Below, in pieces: positions 47,511-58,076 of a DNA stretch of 64,000 bases. The stretch spans positions 1,488,001 to 1,552,000 of the forward strand of contig NZ_CP033107.1 of the NCBI RefSeq assembly GCF_003856975.1, written 5' to 3'. Every line of letters starts with the position of its first letter. The first letter of the stretch is position 1. A model generated the notes under the pieces. That model worked only from the letters and a program-made list of their open reading frames with translations. It was not told where the DNA came from and searched no databases. The DNA is from Plantibacter sp. PA-3-X8 (lineage in GTDB: Bacteria > Actinomycetota > Actinomycetes > Actinomycetales > Microbacteriaceae). The position numbers and the translations under genes are program-made.

Positions 47511-50093
47511 GTGCCCGAAGACTTCACCCAGGGCGGCGCAGCAGCAGACGGCGGATCGTCGTCGTTCGACGACTTCCTCGCCCGATACCTCGAGGGCGAG
47601 CAGGCGCGTTCGGCGCGGACCATCGACCTCAGCCGCTTCCTCACCGCACGGACGCAGGAGATCCTGCAGCGCGCCGGCCGGTTCGCGCTCGAGCGCGGCC
47701 AGAACGAGCTCGACGCGCTGCACATCCTGCGCGTCATCGTGAGCGAAGAGCCCGCCAAGGACGCCGTCGCGCGCCTCGGCGTCGACCCGAAGGCCATCGC
47801 CAAGGCCGCCGAGCAGCGCCTGCCGCAGGCGTCCTCGCCGAGCGTCAAGGACCCGGCCATCACACCGTCGGCCCAGCGCGCGCTGTTCCACGCCTACCAG
47901 GTGGCCCGCGCCGCCGGATCGACGTACGTCGACCCCGAGCACCTCTTCTTCGCCCTCGTCATCAACCAGGACTCGCCTGCCGGTGAGGTCCTCGCCCGCG
48001 CCGGCGTCACGGCGGAGGCGCTGACCCAGGGCATGCGCCAGACCGTCGGCGACCCCGGTGTCGCCACCGACGACCAGGACGACCGCGATGCCGACGACCT
48101 CGACTCGGACACCCCGATGCTCGACCGTTTCGGCACCGACCTCACGGCGCTCGCCGCAGGCGGATCGCTCGACCCCGTCATCGGACGTTCCGAGGAGATC
48201 GAGCAGACCATCGAGATCCTCTCCCGCCGCACGAAGAACAACCCCGTGCTCGTCGGGGAGGCCGGCGTCGGCAAGACCGCGGTCGTCGAGGGGCTCGCCC
48301 AGGCGATCGTCGACGGCGGCGTCCCGGAGCAGTTGCGCGGGAAGCGCGTCATCTCACTCGACCTGCCGGCCATGGTCGCCGGAACCCGGTACCGCGGTGA
48401 CTTCGAAGAGCGCCTCACCGGCCTGCTCGACGAGATCGCAGCCAACCGCTCCGAGCTGATCGTCTTCATCGACGAGGTCCACACGGTCGTCGGCGCCGGA
48501 GGTTCCGGCGAGGGCGGCATGGACGCCGGCAACATGCTCAAGCCGCGTCTCGCGCGCGGTGAGCTGCACCTCATCGGTGCGACCACGCTCCGTGAGTACC
48601 GCGGGATCGAGAAGGACCCGGCACTCGAACGCCGCTTCCAGCCCGTGCGCATCGGCGAGCCGTCGATCGAGGACGCCGTCCTCATCCTCGACGGTCTCCG
48701 TCCGGCCTACGAGGAGCACCACGACGTCCGCTTCACCGACGACGCCCTCCGCGCCGCCGTCGAGCTGTCGGCCCGGTACCTGCCCGACCGTGTCCTGCCC
48801 GACAAGGCCATCGACCTCGTCGACCAGGCCGGAGCCCGGCTGCGGTTGCGGCTCGGGAAGGCGGTCGACGTGAGCGCCCTCGTCGAGGAGCTCGCGACAC
48901 TCGAGGCGTCGAAGAACGCGGCCGTGTCGGCCGAGCACTACGAGGAGGCCTCGCGCATCCGCGACGAGATCACCGCCGTGCAGGCGAAGCTCGACGCCGC
49001 CTCCAACGGACCCGGTGCCCGCACCGACCGCGACGCGGTCGTCGACGAGGCCCAGATCGCCGGCGTCGTGTCCCGCGCCACCGGCATCCCGGTCAGTCGG
49101 CTCACGGAGGGCGAGCGGGAACGTCTCGCCGGTCTCGAGGACGAACTGCACGCCCGCGTCGTCGGCCAGCACGACGCCGTGACCGCGGTGTCGAAGGCCG
49201 TCCGTCGCAACCGCACGGGCATGGGGGATGCGAACCGACCCGTCGGCAGCTTCCTGTTCCTCGGCCCCACCGGCGTCGGTAAGACGGAGCTCGCGAAGGC
49301 GCTCGCCGGATCCCTCTTCGCTGACGAGCACTCCGTGATCCGCTTCGACATGAGTGAGTTCGGCGAACGCCACACGGTGTCGCGACTCGTCGGCGCCCCT
49401 CCCGGGTACGTCGGGTTCGACGAGGCGGGCCAGCTCACCGAGCGCGTGCGGCGCAACCCGTACTCGATCGTGCTGTTCGACGAGATCGAGAAGGCACACC
49501 CCGACGTCTTCAACCTGCTCCTGCAGGTGCTCGACGACGGTCGCCTGACCGACGGTCAGGGGCGGACGATCGACTTCCGCAACACGGTCGTCGTCATGAC
49601 CTCGAACCTCGGTTCCGAGTTCCTCGCATCCCGTTCCGGTGCGATGGGCTTCGTCGCCGGCGGCGCGGACGACCCGACGGGCTTCGGTTCCGAGGAGGCG
49701 CTGCGGGCCCGGGTCATGGGCAAGCTGCGCGAGGCGATGCGTCCGGAGTTCCTCAACCGCATCGATGAAATCGTCCTCTTCCGCAAGCTCGACCAGCAGC
49801 AGCTGCAGGAGATCGTCGGACTGATGCTCGGCCGCACGACCGAACGGTTGGCCGCGCGCGGTGCATCACTCGAGACGACGCCTGAGGCGCTCGCGCTCCT
49901 CGCGGAGCTCGGCTACGAGCCGGAGTACGGCGCGCGCCCCCTGCGTCGCCTGATCCAGCGTGAGGTCGACGACCGCATCGCCGAGCTCGTCGTGGGCGGC
50001 GGGGTCGGCGACGGCTCGACCGTGCACGTCGACGCGGTCGGCGGGAAGATCGTCGTCACCGAGCATGCTGCAGTGCTGGTGGACGCCGCGTAG
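47511..50093 (+). CDS. Hsp100 AAA+ unfoldase, ClpC-like, HspR-controlled
   Basis: An 860-residue double-ATPase chaperone. A Clp N-terminal domain (about 40-180) is followed by AAA domain 1 (Walker [10 protein letters not shown] about 249), a short middle region, and AAA domain 2 (GPTGVGKTE about 584, [13 protein letters not shown]). The middle region ([31 protein letters not shown]) is UVR-like and much shorter than the coiled-coil M domain of ClpB. The loop [10 protein letters not shown] aligns with the (L/I/V)GF ClpP-binding loop. So it looks like ClpC, though a HAIR-controlled Hsp100 would often be ClpB. GTG 47511 has AGGAGG (47501-47506). Confidence 0.88.
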   Translation: MPEDFTQGGAAADGGSSSFDDFLARYLEGEQARSARTIDLSRFLTARTQEILQRAGRFALERGQNELDALHILRVIVSEEPAKDAVARLGVDPKAIAKAAEQRLPQASSPSVKDPAITPSAQRALFHAYQVARAAGSTYVDPEHLFFALVINQDSPAGEVLARAGVTAEALTQGMRQTVGDPGVATDDQDDRDADDLDSDTPMLDRFGTDLTALAAGGSLDPVIGRSEEIEQTIEILSRRTKNNPVLVGEAGVGKTAVVEGLAQAIVDGGVPEQLRGKRVISLDLPAMVAGTRYRGDFEERLTGLLDEIAANRSELIVFIDEVHTVVGAGGSGEGGMDAGNMLKPRLARGELHLIGATTLREYRGIEKDPALERRFQPVRIGEPSIEDAVLILDGLRPAYEEHHDVRFTDDALRAAVELSARYLPDRVLPDKAIDLVDQAGARLRLRLGKAVDVSALVEELATLEASKNAAVSAEHYEEASRIRDEITAVQAKLDAASNGPGARTDRDAVVDEAQIAGVVSRATGIPVSRLTEGERERLAGLEDELHARVVGQHDAVTAVSKAVRRNRTGMGDANRPVGSFLFLGPTGVGKTELAKALAGSLFADEHSVIRFDMSEFGERHTVSRLVGAPPGYVGFDEAGQLTERVRRNPYSIVLFDEIEKAHPDVFNLLLQVLDDGRLTDGQGRTIDFRNTVVVMTSNLGSEFLASRSGAMGFVAGGADDPTGFGSEEALRARVMGKLREAMRPEFLNRIDEIVLFRKLDQQQLQEIVGLMLGRTTERLAARGASLETTPEALALLAELGYEPEYGARPLRRLIQREVDDRIAELVVGGGVGDGSTVHVDAVGGKIVVTEHAAVLVDAA

Positions 50094-50100
50094 GCATTAC

Positions 50101-50198
50101 CCCTTCGACAGGCTCAGGGGCCGGGATTCGTTCCGGACTCTGGGCCTGTCGTCACTCGCGGACCGTTCCCCGTCCTGGTCCCCGAGCTTGTCGAAGGG
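50101..50198. repeat. Complete TTCGACAGGCTCAGG inverted-repeat element
   Basis: Arms 50101-50125 and 50174-50198 are 25-bp inverted repeats with about four mismatches, starting CCCTTCGACAGGCTCAGG and ending GAGCTTGTCGAAGGG. Similar elements are dispersed in many actinobacterial genomes. It lies seven bases after the Hsp100 stop. Half-copies are at 29872-29892 and inside grpE at 52348-52370. Confidence 0.85.
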
Positions 50199-50234
50199 CA
50201 CCTGGGTCGCGGTCACCCTGGCCATCCGCTGGGA

Positions 50235-50307
50235 GTTGAGCCAGGCGGACTCAACTTTCTTGACGTCGAAACCGGGCCTCGGTAGCATTGAGTCATCGGG
50301 GCTCAAG
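50235..50307 (+). promoter_or_regulatory. dnaK promoter with two HAIR-type operators
   Basis: HAIR 1 is GTTGAGC-N7-ACTCAAC (50235-50255); HAIR 2 is ATTGAGT-N7-GCTCAAG (50287-50307). Between them are TTGACG (50260-50265), a 17-bp spacer and TAGCAT (50283-50288). The second site overlaps the -10 and start region. Two sites flanking one promoter are typical of HspR control of dnaK. The rest of the 345-bp gap (50094-50438) is the repeat element and an untranslated leader of about 140 bases. Confidence 0.88.
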
Positions 50308-50438
50308 TCTCGACGTCACACCAGCATCACCCCATCAACCAGCTCGGTGCCGAGCTCGTCGAGTCGGCCGGACGCCATCCGCATGCCGCCCGAGTCGACG
50401 AGTTCCGAACCGGCAGTCAACACAAGGAGAACCAACAC

Positions 50439-52301
<1,863 letters not shown>

Positions 52302-52303
52302 CC

Positions 52304-52999
52304 ATGACTGACGAGAACCAGAACCAGAACCAGGACGATCCCATCATCCCTTCGACAGGCTCAGGACAGGCCGCGAAGCATGGGGACGACCCGGAGACCG
52401 GCGAGGTTCGTCAGCCTGGCACCGAGGGGGCTGACGCCGACGCGTCGGCCCCCTCGGGCGCACCTGCCGAATCCGCCGACGCCGACGCACCGGCCGCCGA
52501 CCACGAGCTGACCGTCGAGGACATCCTCAACGCGGCTCCCGAGGAGCCCGTGCAGGGCGGCGACCTCTCCCCGGCCGAGCAGCTCGCTGCAGAACGCCTC
52601 GGCGACCTGCAGCGCGTCACGGCCGAGTACGCGAACTACCGGAAGCGCACCGAAGCCGGCCGCGAGGTGGAGCGCGAGCGCACCACCGGCGAGGTCGCCA
52701 AGGTCCTGCTGCCGGTGCTCGACGACCTCGACCGCGCAGACAAGCACGGCGACCTCGAGGGCGACGCCCCCTTCACGCAGATCGCGGCCAAGCTCCGCGG
52801 CGCTGCCGAGAAGCTCGGGCTGAAGCCGTTCGGAGCGGTCGGCGAGACCTTCGACCCCAACGTGCACGAGGCCATCTTCCAGCAGCCCACGCCGGGCGCC
52901 GAGGGCGAGACCGTCCTCGACGTTGTGGAGACCGGGTACCACCTGGGCTCCACCCTGCTGCGCGCCGCGAAGGTGGTCGTCGCGGTCCCGGCGAGCTAG
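52304..52999 (+). CDS. grpE: Nucleotide exchange factor GrpE, with a repeat half-element in its N-terminus
   Basis: Releases ADP from DnaK. The 231-residue protein has a long disordered acidic N-terminus (about 1-80), the GrpE coiled coil (LSPAEQLAAERLGDLQRVTAEYANYRKRTEAGREVER) and the beta-wing (FGAVGETFDPNVHEAIFQQPTPG, VVETGYHLGSTLLRAAKVVVAV). Bases 52348-52370 match the dispersed TTCGACAGGCTCAGG repeat and are read as PSTGSGQ, so a mobile repeat fragment appears to have become coding sequence. It starts two bases after dnaK. Confidence 0.96.
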   Translation: MTDENQNQNQDDPIIPSTGSGQAAKHGDDPETGEVRQPGTEGADADASAPSGAPAESADADAPAADHELTVEDILNAAPEEPVQGGDLSPAEQLAAERLGDLQRVTAEYANYRKRTEAGREVERERTTGEVAKVLLPVLDDLDRADKHGDLEGDAPFTQIAAKLRGAAEKLGLKPFGAVGETFDPNVHEAIFQQPTPGAEGETVLDVVETGYHLGSTLLRAAKVVVAVPAS

Positions 53000-53001
53000 C
53001 C

Positions 53002-54003
53002 ATGGCGAGTCAGGACTGGTTCGACAAGGACTTCTACAAGGTCCTCGGCGTCAAGAAGGACGTGACGCCGGCGGAACTGAAGAAGGTCTACCGGAAGCTC
53101 GCCCGGCAGTACCACCCGGACTCCAACCCGGGTGATGCGAAGGCCGAGGCGAAGTTCAAGGAGATCAGCGAGGCCCACTCGGTGCTCGGCGACCCCGAGC
53201 AGCGCAAGGAGTACGACGCCGTTCGCGCCATGGGCGGTGGAGCACGCTTCACCGCCCCAGGTGCCGGCGGCGGCCAGGGCGGCTTCGAGGACGTCTTCGG
53301 GACGATGTTCGGTGGGGGCGGTGGTGGTGGCGGTCGCCAGAGCTACAGCTACCAGCAGGCTCCTCCCGGATACGAGGACATCCTCGGCGGCATGTTCGGC
53401 CAGGGTGGCTTCGGCCAGACCTCAGGTGGCTTCCGCGGCTACGGCGGACCCACGCCGGGCCGCGACATCACCGCGCACACGACGATCGACTTCATCACGG
53501 CCACGCAGGGCGACACCATCTCCCTGCAGACCTCCGAGGGACGCACCATCAAGGTGAAGATCCCGGCGGGTGTGTCGGATGGACAGAAGATCCGCCTGCG
53601 CGGCAAGGGGCAGCCGAGTCCGGACGGCGGCGAACCCGGCGATATCGTGGTCACCGTGAGTGTCCGCAAGCATCCCGTGTTCGAACGCGACGGCCTGAAC
53701 CTCCGCGTCACCGTGCCGGTCACCTTCGTGGAGGCCGCGCTCGGCGCCACGATCGAGGTTCCGACGCTCGGCGGCGACCCCGTCAAGCTGCGCGTCGCCC
53801 CCGGCACGCCGAGCGGCCGCGTCCTGCGCGTCAAGGGCCGTGGTGTCGCGACGACGAAGGGCACCGGCGACCTCCTGGCCGTCGTGCAGATCGTCGTCCC
53901 GGCCCATCTCGGCGGCGAGGCCAAGGAAGCACTCGAACGGTTCCACGAGCTGGAGCCGAAGGACAACCCCCGCGACGAGCTCATCGCCAGGGCTCGGGGC
54001 TAG
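53002..54003 (+). CDS. dnaJ: DnaJ-type co-chaperone without zinc-finger domain (class B)
   Basis: A 333-residue J protein: J domain (about 5-75) with HPD at about 38-40 (YHPDSNPGD), a Gly/Phe-rich region (about 85-150, GGFEDVFGTMFGGGGGG) and two C-terminal peptide-binding domains (about 155-330: TIKVKIPAGVSDGQKIRLRGKGQ, GDIVVTVSVRKHPVFERDGLNL). The four CxxCxGxG zinc repeats of class A DnaJ are absent. It starts two bases after grpE and precedes hspR, so it is the J partner in the operon; a class A DnaJ may be encoded elsewhere. Confidence 0.93.
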   Translation: MASQDWFDKDFYKVLGVKKDVTPAELKKVYRKLARQYHPDSNPGDAKAEAKFKEISEAHSVLGDPEQRKEYDAVRAMGGGARFTAPGAGGGQGGFEDVFGTMFGGGGGGGGRQSYSYQQAPPGYEDILGGMFGQGGFGQTSGGFRGYGGPTPGRDITAHTTIDFITATQGDTISLQTSEGRTIKVKIPAGVSDGQKIRLRGKGQPSPDGGEPGDIVVTVSVRKHPVFERDGLNLRVTVPVTFVEAALGATIEVPTLGGDPVKLRVAPGTPSGRVLRVKGRGVATTKGTGDLLAVVQIVVPAHLGGEAKEALERFHELEPKDNPRDELIARARG

Positions 54004-54033
54004 TAGCCAACAGCACACGGAAGGGCAGGGAGC

Positions 54034-54450
54034 ATGGACGAGCATTCGCCGGTCTTCGCGATCGCGATGGCTGCCGAGCTCGCCGGCATGCACCCGCAGA
54101 CCCTTCGGCAGTACGACCGGCTCGGGCTCGTGTCGCCGACGCGGACCGCAGGGAAGTCGCGCAGGTACTCGATGCGCGACATCGCCCAGCTCCGCGAGGT
54201 GTCCAGGCTCAGTGCCGAGGGCGTCAGCCTCGAGGGCATCTCCCGCATCCTGACCCTGGAGAACGAGGTCAGCTCGCTCCAGGGTCGGGTGCGGGAGCTC
54301 GAGCACGCGCTCGCCAACGCCCTGCTGCGAACCCCGGGCAACCGGGTGTTCGCCGCCGGCATGGAGGGGAGCGTCGTCCCGATGCGGAGCGGCACCCGCA
54401 CCCGCCGCCGGACCGAGGTCGTCGTCTGGCGGCCGTCGCTCTCCGAGTAG
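54034..54450 (+). CDS. hspR: Heat shock repressor HspR (MerR family)
   Basis: A 138-residue repressor that binds HAIR sites, using DnaK as co-repressor in studied actinobacteria. The MerR-type helix-turn-helix (FAIAMAAELAGMHPQTLRQYDRLGLVSPTRTAGKSRRYSMRDIAQLREVSRLSAEGVSLEGISRIL) is followed by a coiled coil (LENEVSSLQGRVRELEHAL) and a basic tail. Ribosome binding site GAAGGG (54019-54024). It is the last gene of dnaK-grpE-dnaJ-hspR and thus autoregulated through the two HAIRs in front of dnaK; a third HAIR controls the Hsp100 gene. Confidence 0.96.
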   Translation: MDEHSPVFAIAMAAELAGMHPQTLRQYDRLGLVSPTRTAGKSRRYSMRDIAQLREVSRLSAEGVSLEGISRILTLENEVSSLQGRVRELEHALANALLRTPGNRVFAAGMEGSVVPMRSGTRTRRRTEVVVWRPSLSE

Positions 54451-54456
54451 CCGACC

Positions 54457-54510
54457 ACAGCGCACTCGTGGTCGTCATCCCCCCGTGGATGACGACCACG
54501 GGTGCGCTGT
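54457..54510. terminator. Very long hairpin terminator after hspR
   Basis: Left arm 54457-54480 and right arm 54487-54510 are 24-bp inverted repeats with one wobble pair, loop CCCCGT. The arms begin ACAGCGCAC and end GTGCGCTGT. It ends the dnaK operon. Confidence 0.85.
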
Positions 54511-54541
54511 CGTATGTCTGCGCGCCGCGTAGGGTTGGGGC

Positions 54542-55183
54542 ATGAGCGCGCAGCCCGTGGTGACGAAGCCGGACCCGGCGCAGACCGCACCCGCGACGGC
54601 CCGGAGGCGGCGCGGCGCCCGGCTGACCGGATTGACCGCCTACCCGCTCATGTACTTCGGCGTCATCGCGGGCGTGCTTCCACTACTGACGCTCGTCGTG
54701 ATCGGCGCCCCCATCCTCGTCGGCGTCCTGCTCGGTGCGGGCGAGGCCGAGTGGGTCGACGGCTTCTCGCGCGTGTTCGGTTTCATCCTGCTCTTCCTGA
54801 CACCGCCGTTCGGCGCCTGGGTGTGGGGGTACGTCGCGCTCGGGGTCGTCGCCTTCCTCGGCGGCATCGCCCTCAGCCTGCGGATCCTGCGGCGTCACGG
54901 CGTGCGTCGCGCAGGAGCCGTCACGCACTGGGGCATGTGGGCCACCGTCCCGCTGCAGCTCATCTTCGCGGTCATCAGCCTCGTGATCGTGTTCGGTGCG
55001 ATCGCGTCCGTCCGCGCCGAAGACGCCAGCGGCCTCGAGACCGTCCGCGCCTTCGGCCAGGGCGTCGCCATCGCCACGGTCGTCAACCTCCTCGTCTCCG
55101 CCGGGCTCGGCGTCCTCGTCTTCCCGGCAGTCCTCCGAGCCGTGAAGGCGGAGAAGCCGGCTCGGCGCGCGCGCCGTCGGTGA
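54542..55183 (+). CDS. Hypothetical four-helix membrane protein
   Basis: A 213-residue protein with a 30-residue polar N-terminus and four hydrophobic segments (about 35-58, 78-105, 132-160, 178-198), then a basic C-terminal tail (AEKPARRARRR). No family was recognised with certainty. It follows the dnaK-operon terminator and precedes the methyltransferase by 39 bases. ATG 54542 has a possible -10 (TAGGGT, 54530-54535) six bases upstream, suggesting a leaderless message. Confidence 0.65.
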   Translation: MSAQPVVTKPDPAQTAPATARRRRGARLTGLTAYPLMYFGVIAGVLPLLTLVVIGAPILVGVLLGAGEAEWVDGFSRVFGFILLFLTPPFGAWVWGYVALGVVAFLGGIALSLRILRRHGVRRAGAVTHWGMWATVPLQLIFAVISLVIVFGAIASVRAEDASGLETVRAFGQGVAIATVVNLLVSAGLGVLVFPAVLRAVKAEKPARRARRR

Positions 55184-55222
55184 CGCCGTTCCTCGTATCG
55201 CGTGGCCGGTTACGCTGAGGGG

Positions 55223-56422
55223 ATGCCCGAGTTCTCCTTCGACGCGCTGCGCCGGTTCCCCGATCACGAGGCACCCAACCTCTTCGCCGTCGACGCGACC
55301 GACCGGCTCCTGCTCGACGAAGCGGCCGTGGCCCTGGCCGGGCGGGTGCCGACGCCCGGCGAGATCGTCGTCGTCGGCGACGCCTACGGGGCGCTCACCC
55401 TCGGGGCCATCGCGCTCCTGGGGGCGACCGACGTCCGGGTCCACCAGGACGCCGCCGTCGGTGAACGCGCCCTCGCGGCCAACGCCGAACGGCTCGGCGT
55501 CGACGGCGGCTTCCGCAACCTGCCGCTCGGCGAGGAGCTGTTCACGGGCGCATCACTTGTCCTCCTCCAACTCCCGAAGCACCTCGAAGCCCTGCATGAG
55601 ATCGCCGCCGCCGTGGCCCGCTGGGGCGCCGTCGACGTCCGTCTCCTGGCCGGTGGCCGGGTGAAGCACCTCACGCCCGCGATGAACGAGGTCCTCGGTC
55701 GGAGCTTCGCGACCGTCACCGCGAGCCTCGCCCGGCAGAAGTCCCGAGTGCTCCGTGCGAGCGATCCGGTGACCGCCGCCGTCGAGGGAGCGCGTGACGA
55801 GGCCGACACCACGGCCTCGACCGCGCTGCGCACCGAGCACCATGCCGACATCGGCCTGACCATCGCCGCCGCCGGCGCAGCGTTCGCCGGCACGAAGCTC
55901 GACATCGGCACCCGCTTCCTGCTGGAGGCGCTGCCGGAGATCGGGCCCGACGCCCGGACGGCCATCGACCTCGGCTGCGGCACCGGCGTCCTCGCGGTGT
56001 CGCTCGCCATCGCCCGGCCCGAGCTCGCGGTCATCGCGACCGACCAGTCCGCTGCAGCCGTCGCCTCGACCACCGCGACCATCGCCGCCAACGACGACGC
56101 CGACCGCCGGCTGGCCGAGCGCATCACGGTGCTCCGCGACGACGGCCTGTCGATGCAGCCGGACGCGTCAGCCGACCTCATCGTCCTGAACCCGCCCTTC
56201 CACAGCGGGACCACCGTCCACACGGGCGTCGCCCACGACCTGTTCGCCGAGGCCGCGCGCGTCCTGCAGCCGGGCGGCACCCTCGCCGTCGTGTGGAACT
56301 CGCACCTCGGCTATCGGGCTGCCCTCGAGCGGCTCGTCGGTCCGACGACGCAGTTCGCGCGCAACCAGAAGTTCACGGTGACGGTCTCGCGCCCCCGGGC
56401 AGTCGGCGAGCCGCGTCCGTAA
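55223..56422 (+). CDS. Class I SAM-dependent methyltransferase, RlmG/RsmC type
   Basis: A 399-residue rRNA-guanine-N2-methyltransferase-like protein made of two related domains. The N-terminal domain (about 1-190) is a degenerate methyltransferase fold; the C-terminal domain has motif I DLGCGTGVLAV (about 250) and the catalytic NPPFH (about 322), which is diagnostic for RsmC/RlmG base methyltransferases. Which nucleotide is modified (16S G1207 or 23S G1835 equivalents) cannot be told. ATG 55223 follows GAGGGG (55217-55222) directly, so the message may be leaderless. Confidence 0.87.
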   Translation: MPEFSFDALRRFPDHEAPNLFAVDATDRLLLDEAAVALAGRVPTPGEIVVVGDAYGALTLGAIALLGATDVRVHQDAAVGERALAANAERLGVDGGFRNLPLGEELFTGASLVLLQLPKHLEALHEIAAAVARWGAVDVRLLAGGRVKHLTPAMNEVLGRSFATVTASLARQKSRVLRASDPVTAAVEGARDEADTTASTALRTEHHADIGLTIAAAGAAFAGTKLDIGTRFLLEALPEIGPDARTAIDLGCGTGVLAVSLAIARPELAVIATDQSAAAVASTTATIAANDDADRRLAERITVLRDDGLSMQPDASADLIVLNPPFHSGTTVHTGVAHDLFAEAARVLQPGGTLAVVWNSHLGYRAALERLVGPTTQFARNQKFTVTVSRPRAVGEPRP

Positions 56423-56512
56423 GTCCTGCTGCTTGGACCGTCCTGTGGGCACCGGCCGCTCGGACACCGGCGTCCTCGACAGTCCGGGCGGGCGTTGCAG
56501 GAGTTGTGACCG

Positions 56513-57985
56513 TCAGGCGGCGTTCCAGAGGCGCTCGATGCGCTCGCGGAGCGCGGTCTCCTCCGGGGACGCGTCGGCGTACTCGGAAGCGTCGATGGTG
56601 ATGGTGTCCGTGGCGTCGAACCACCAGGTCCCCCGCTCACCCTCGACCTCGATGCTGGTCCACGTTCCCGGAGCGACGCTCGCCTTGACCAGGCCGATCG
56701 CCGCCCCGAGCGTCGTGTCGTCGCCCGCGTGGAATTCGACCTGCAGGCGACCGACACTGCTCTCGGCGGACGCCAGCGAGCCCATGGCGGTCAACCGCTC
56801 GACCAGGCCGAACAGCACGGTCGCGTCCCCGCGAGCGCCACGCACGGAGAACGTTCCAGGGGAACCGCTCACGACGGGGCCGTCGATGCCGAGCGACTCG
56901 ACGACCGACGCCTCGGGCAGGGTGTCGAGGACGTCGAGGGCGGTGCGCCCGGCGCCCGGGCCTGCGACGGTGAGCCTGACGCTGTCACTCGACGCCGCGA
57001 TCGCGGTCACGCCGGGCACCGCGCCGAGCGCCTGGACGACCGGCAGCATGTCCGCCGACTGGACGCCGTCATCCCAGGTGACGATGCCGCCCTGGATCTC
57101 CACTGCGACGTTCGCCGGAACCGCACCCGTCGCCACCGCGGTCGCGGCGGCCACGTCGTCGACGCTCGCGATGCGGAGGTCGATCGTGTCCGGGGTCAGC
57201 GTGGCGCCGATGACCTCGAACTGCTCGGCGACGGCCAGGTAGGCGGCGCGAGTCGTGCCAGGGTCGCCGCTGACCGTCGCTTCGTCGTCGACGCCTGAGG
57301 AGATGGAGAACCGCGCGTCCCTGTCCCAGTTGGGGAAGCCGGGGGCCGCATCGTCGGCGTCGTCCTCGTCGGGTCCGGCCGGGTCGACACCGTCGTCGCT
57401 GCGGCCGCTGACGACCGCGGCGGCGTAGGCGGGTGTCGCGTCGGCGGTCGCCCTGGCCAGGTCGTAGGCGTCGAGGAAGTCCTCTCCGGGACGCGCCACG
57501 AGGGAGAGCGAGGACGCACGCGCACCGTCGGTTCCAGCGGAGGCGAGCTGCAGCTCACCGCCCGGCACGCCCTCGTCCTCGAGTGACGCGAGCAGCTCCA
57601 GCTGGGTCGCGTTGTCGGCTCGTCGGTCGAGGACGGACAGGGTGAACCCACGGACGGTGAGGTCGACTCCCTCCCACGTCGCTCCGCCGCTCCGTTTCGC
57701 CTGCTCGTTCAGGAACCCGCCGATGCGGTCCACGATCGCGCTCAGCCGATCGTCGGTGACGTCGTCGTCCATGAGCACCGACGCCGATGCCGTACCGCTC
57801 CACGGCAGGGTGTTGCTCCCGGTCGTGTCGACATCGGCCACCTCCGGGACGCCGTCCAGGAGGTGCTCGAAGTCCCGCCCGGCGGCGGAAGCCGCGTTCA
57901 CGTCGCCACAGCCCGAGAGGCCGAGGACGGCTGCCATGGCGAGCAACGCCGTGGCGGCGGTCCGGATCGTGCGGTTCTGCGGCAT
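56513..57985 (-). CDS. Hypothetical lipoprotein
   Basis: A 490-residue exported protein. The signal peptide ends in lipobox LGLSGC (Cys26), so it is anchored to the outer face of the membrane. The rest shows repeated alpha/beta units of about 75-80 residues with similar starts (VPEVADVDTTG, VPGVTAIAASSDSVRLTV, LPEASVVESLG), suggesting internal duplication. An acidic Asp-rich stretch (GVDPAGPDEDDADDAAPG) lies near residue 205. No known family recognised. The gene is divergent from the DUF817 gene. Confidence 0.75.
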   Translation of the reverse strand: MPQNRTIRTAATALLAMAAVLGLSGCGDVNAASAAGRDFEHLLDGVPEVADVDTTGSNTLPWSGTASASVLMDDDVTDDRLSAIVDRIGGFLNEQAKRSGGATWEGVDLTVRGFTLSVLDRRADNATQLELLASLEDEGVPGGELQLASAGTDGARASSLSLVARPGEDFLDAYDLARATADATPAYAAAVVSGRSDDGVDPAGPDEDDADDAAPGFPNWDRDARFSISSGVDDEATVSGDPGTTRAAYLAVAEQFEVIGATLTPDTIDLRIASVDDVAAATAVATGAVPANVAVEIQGGIVTWDDGVQSADMLPVVQALGAVPGVTAIAASSDSVRLTVAGPGAGRTALDVLDTLPEASVVESLGIDGPVVSGSPGTFSVRGARGDATVLFGLVERLTAMGSLASAESSVGRLQVEFHAGDDTTLGAAIGLVKASVAPGTWTSIEVEGERGTWWFDATDTITIDASEYADASPEETALRERIERLWNAA

Positions 57986-58076
57986 GGATCCACCCTAGGA
58001 GCTGCCCGTCGAAGCCCGCGTCGGGGCGGTCCCGACGTCTCAGGTCCGGCGCGGCGTGTGCCCGTATGCTGGCCCG

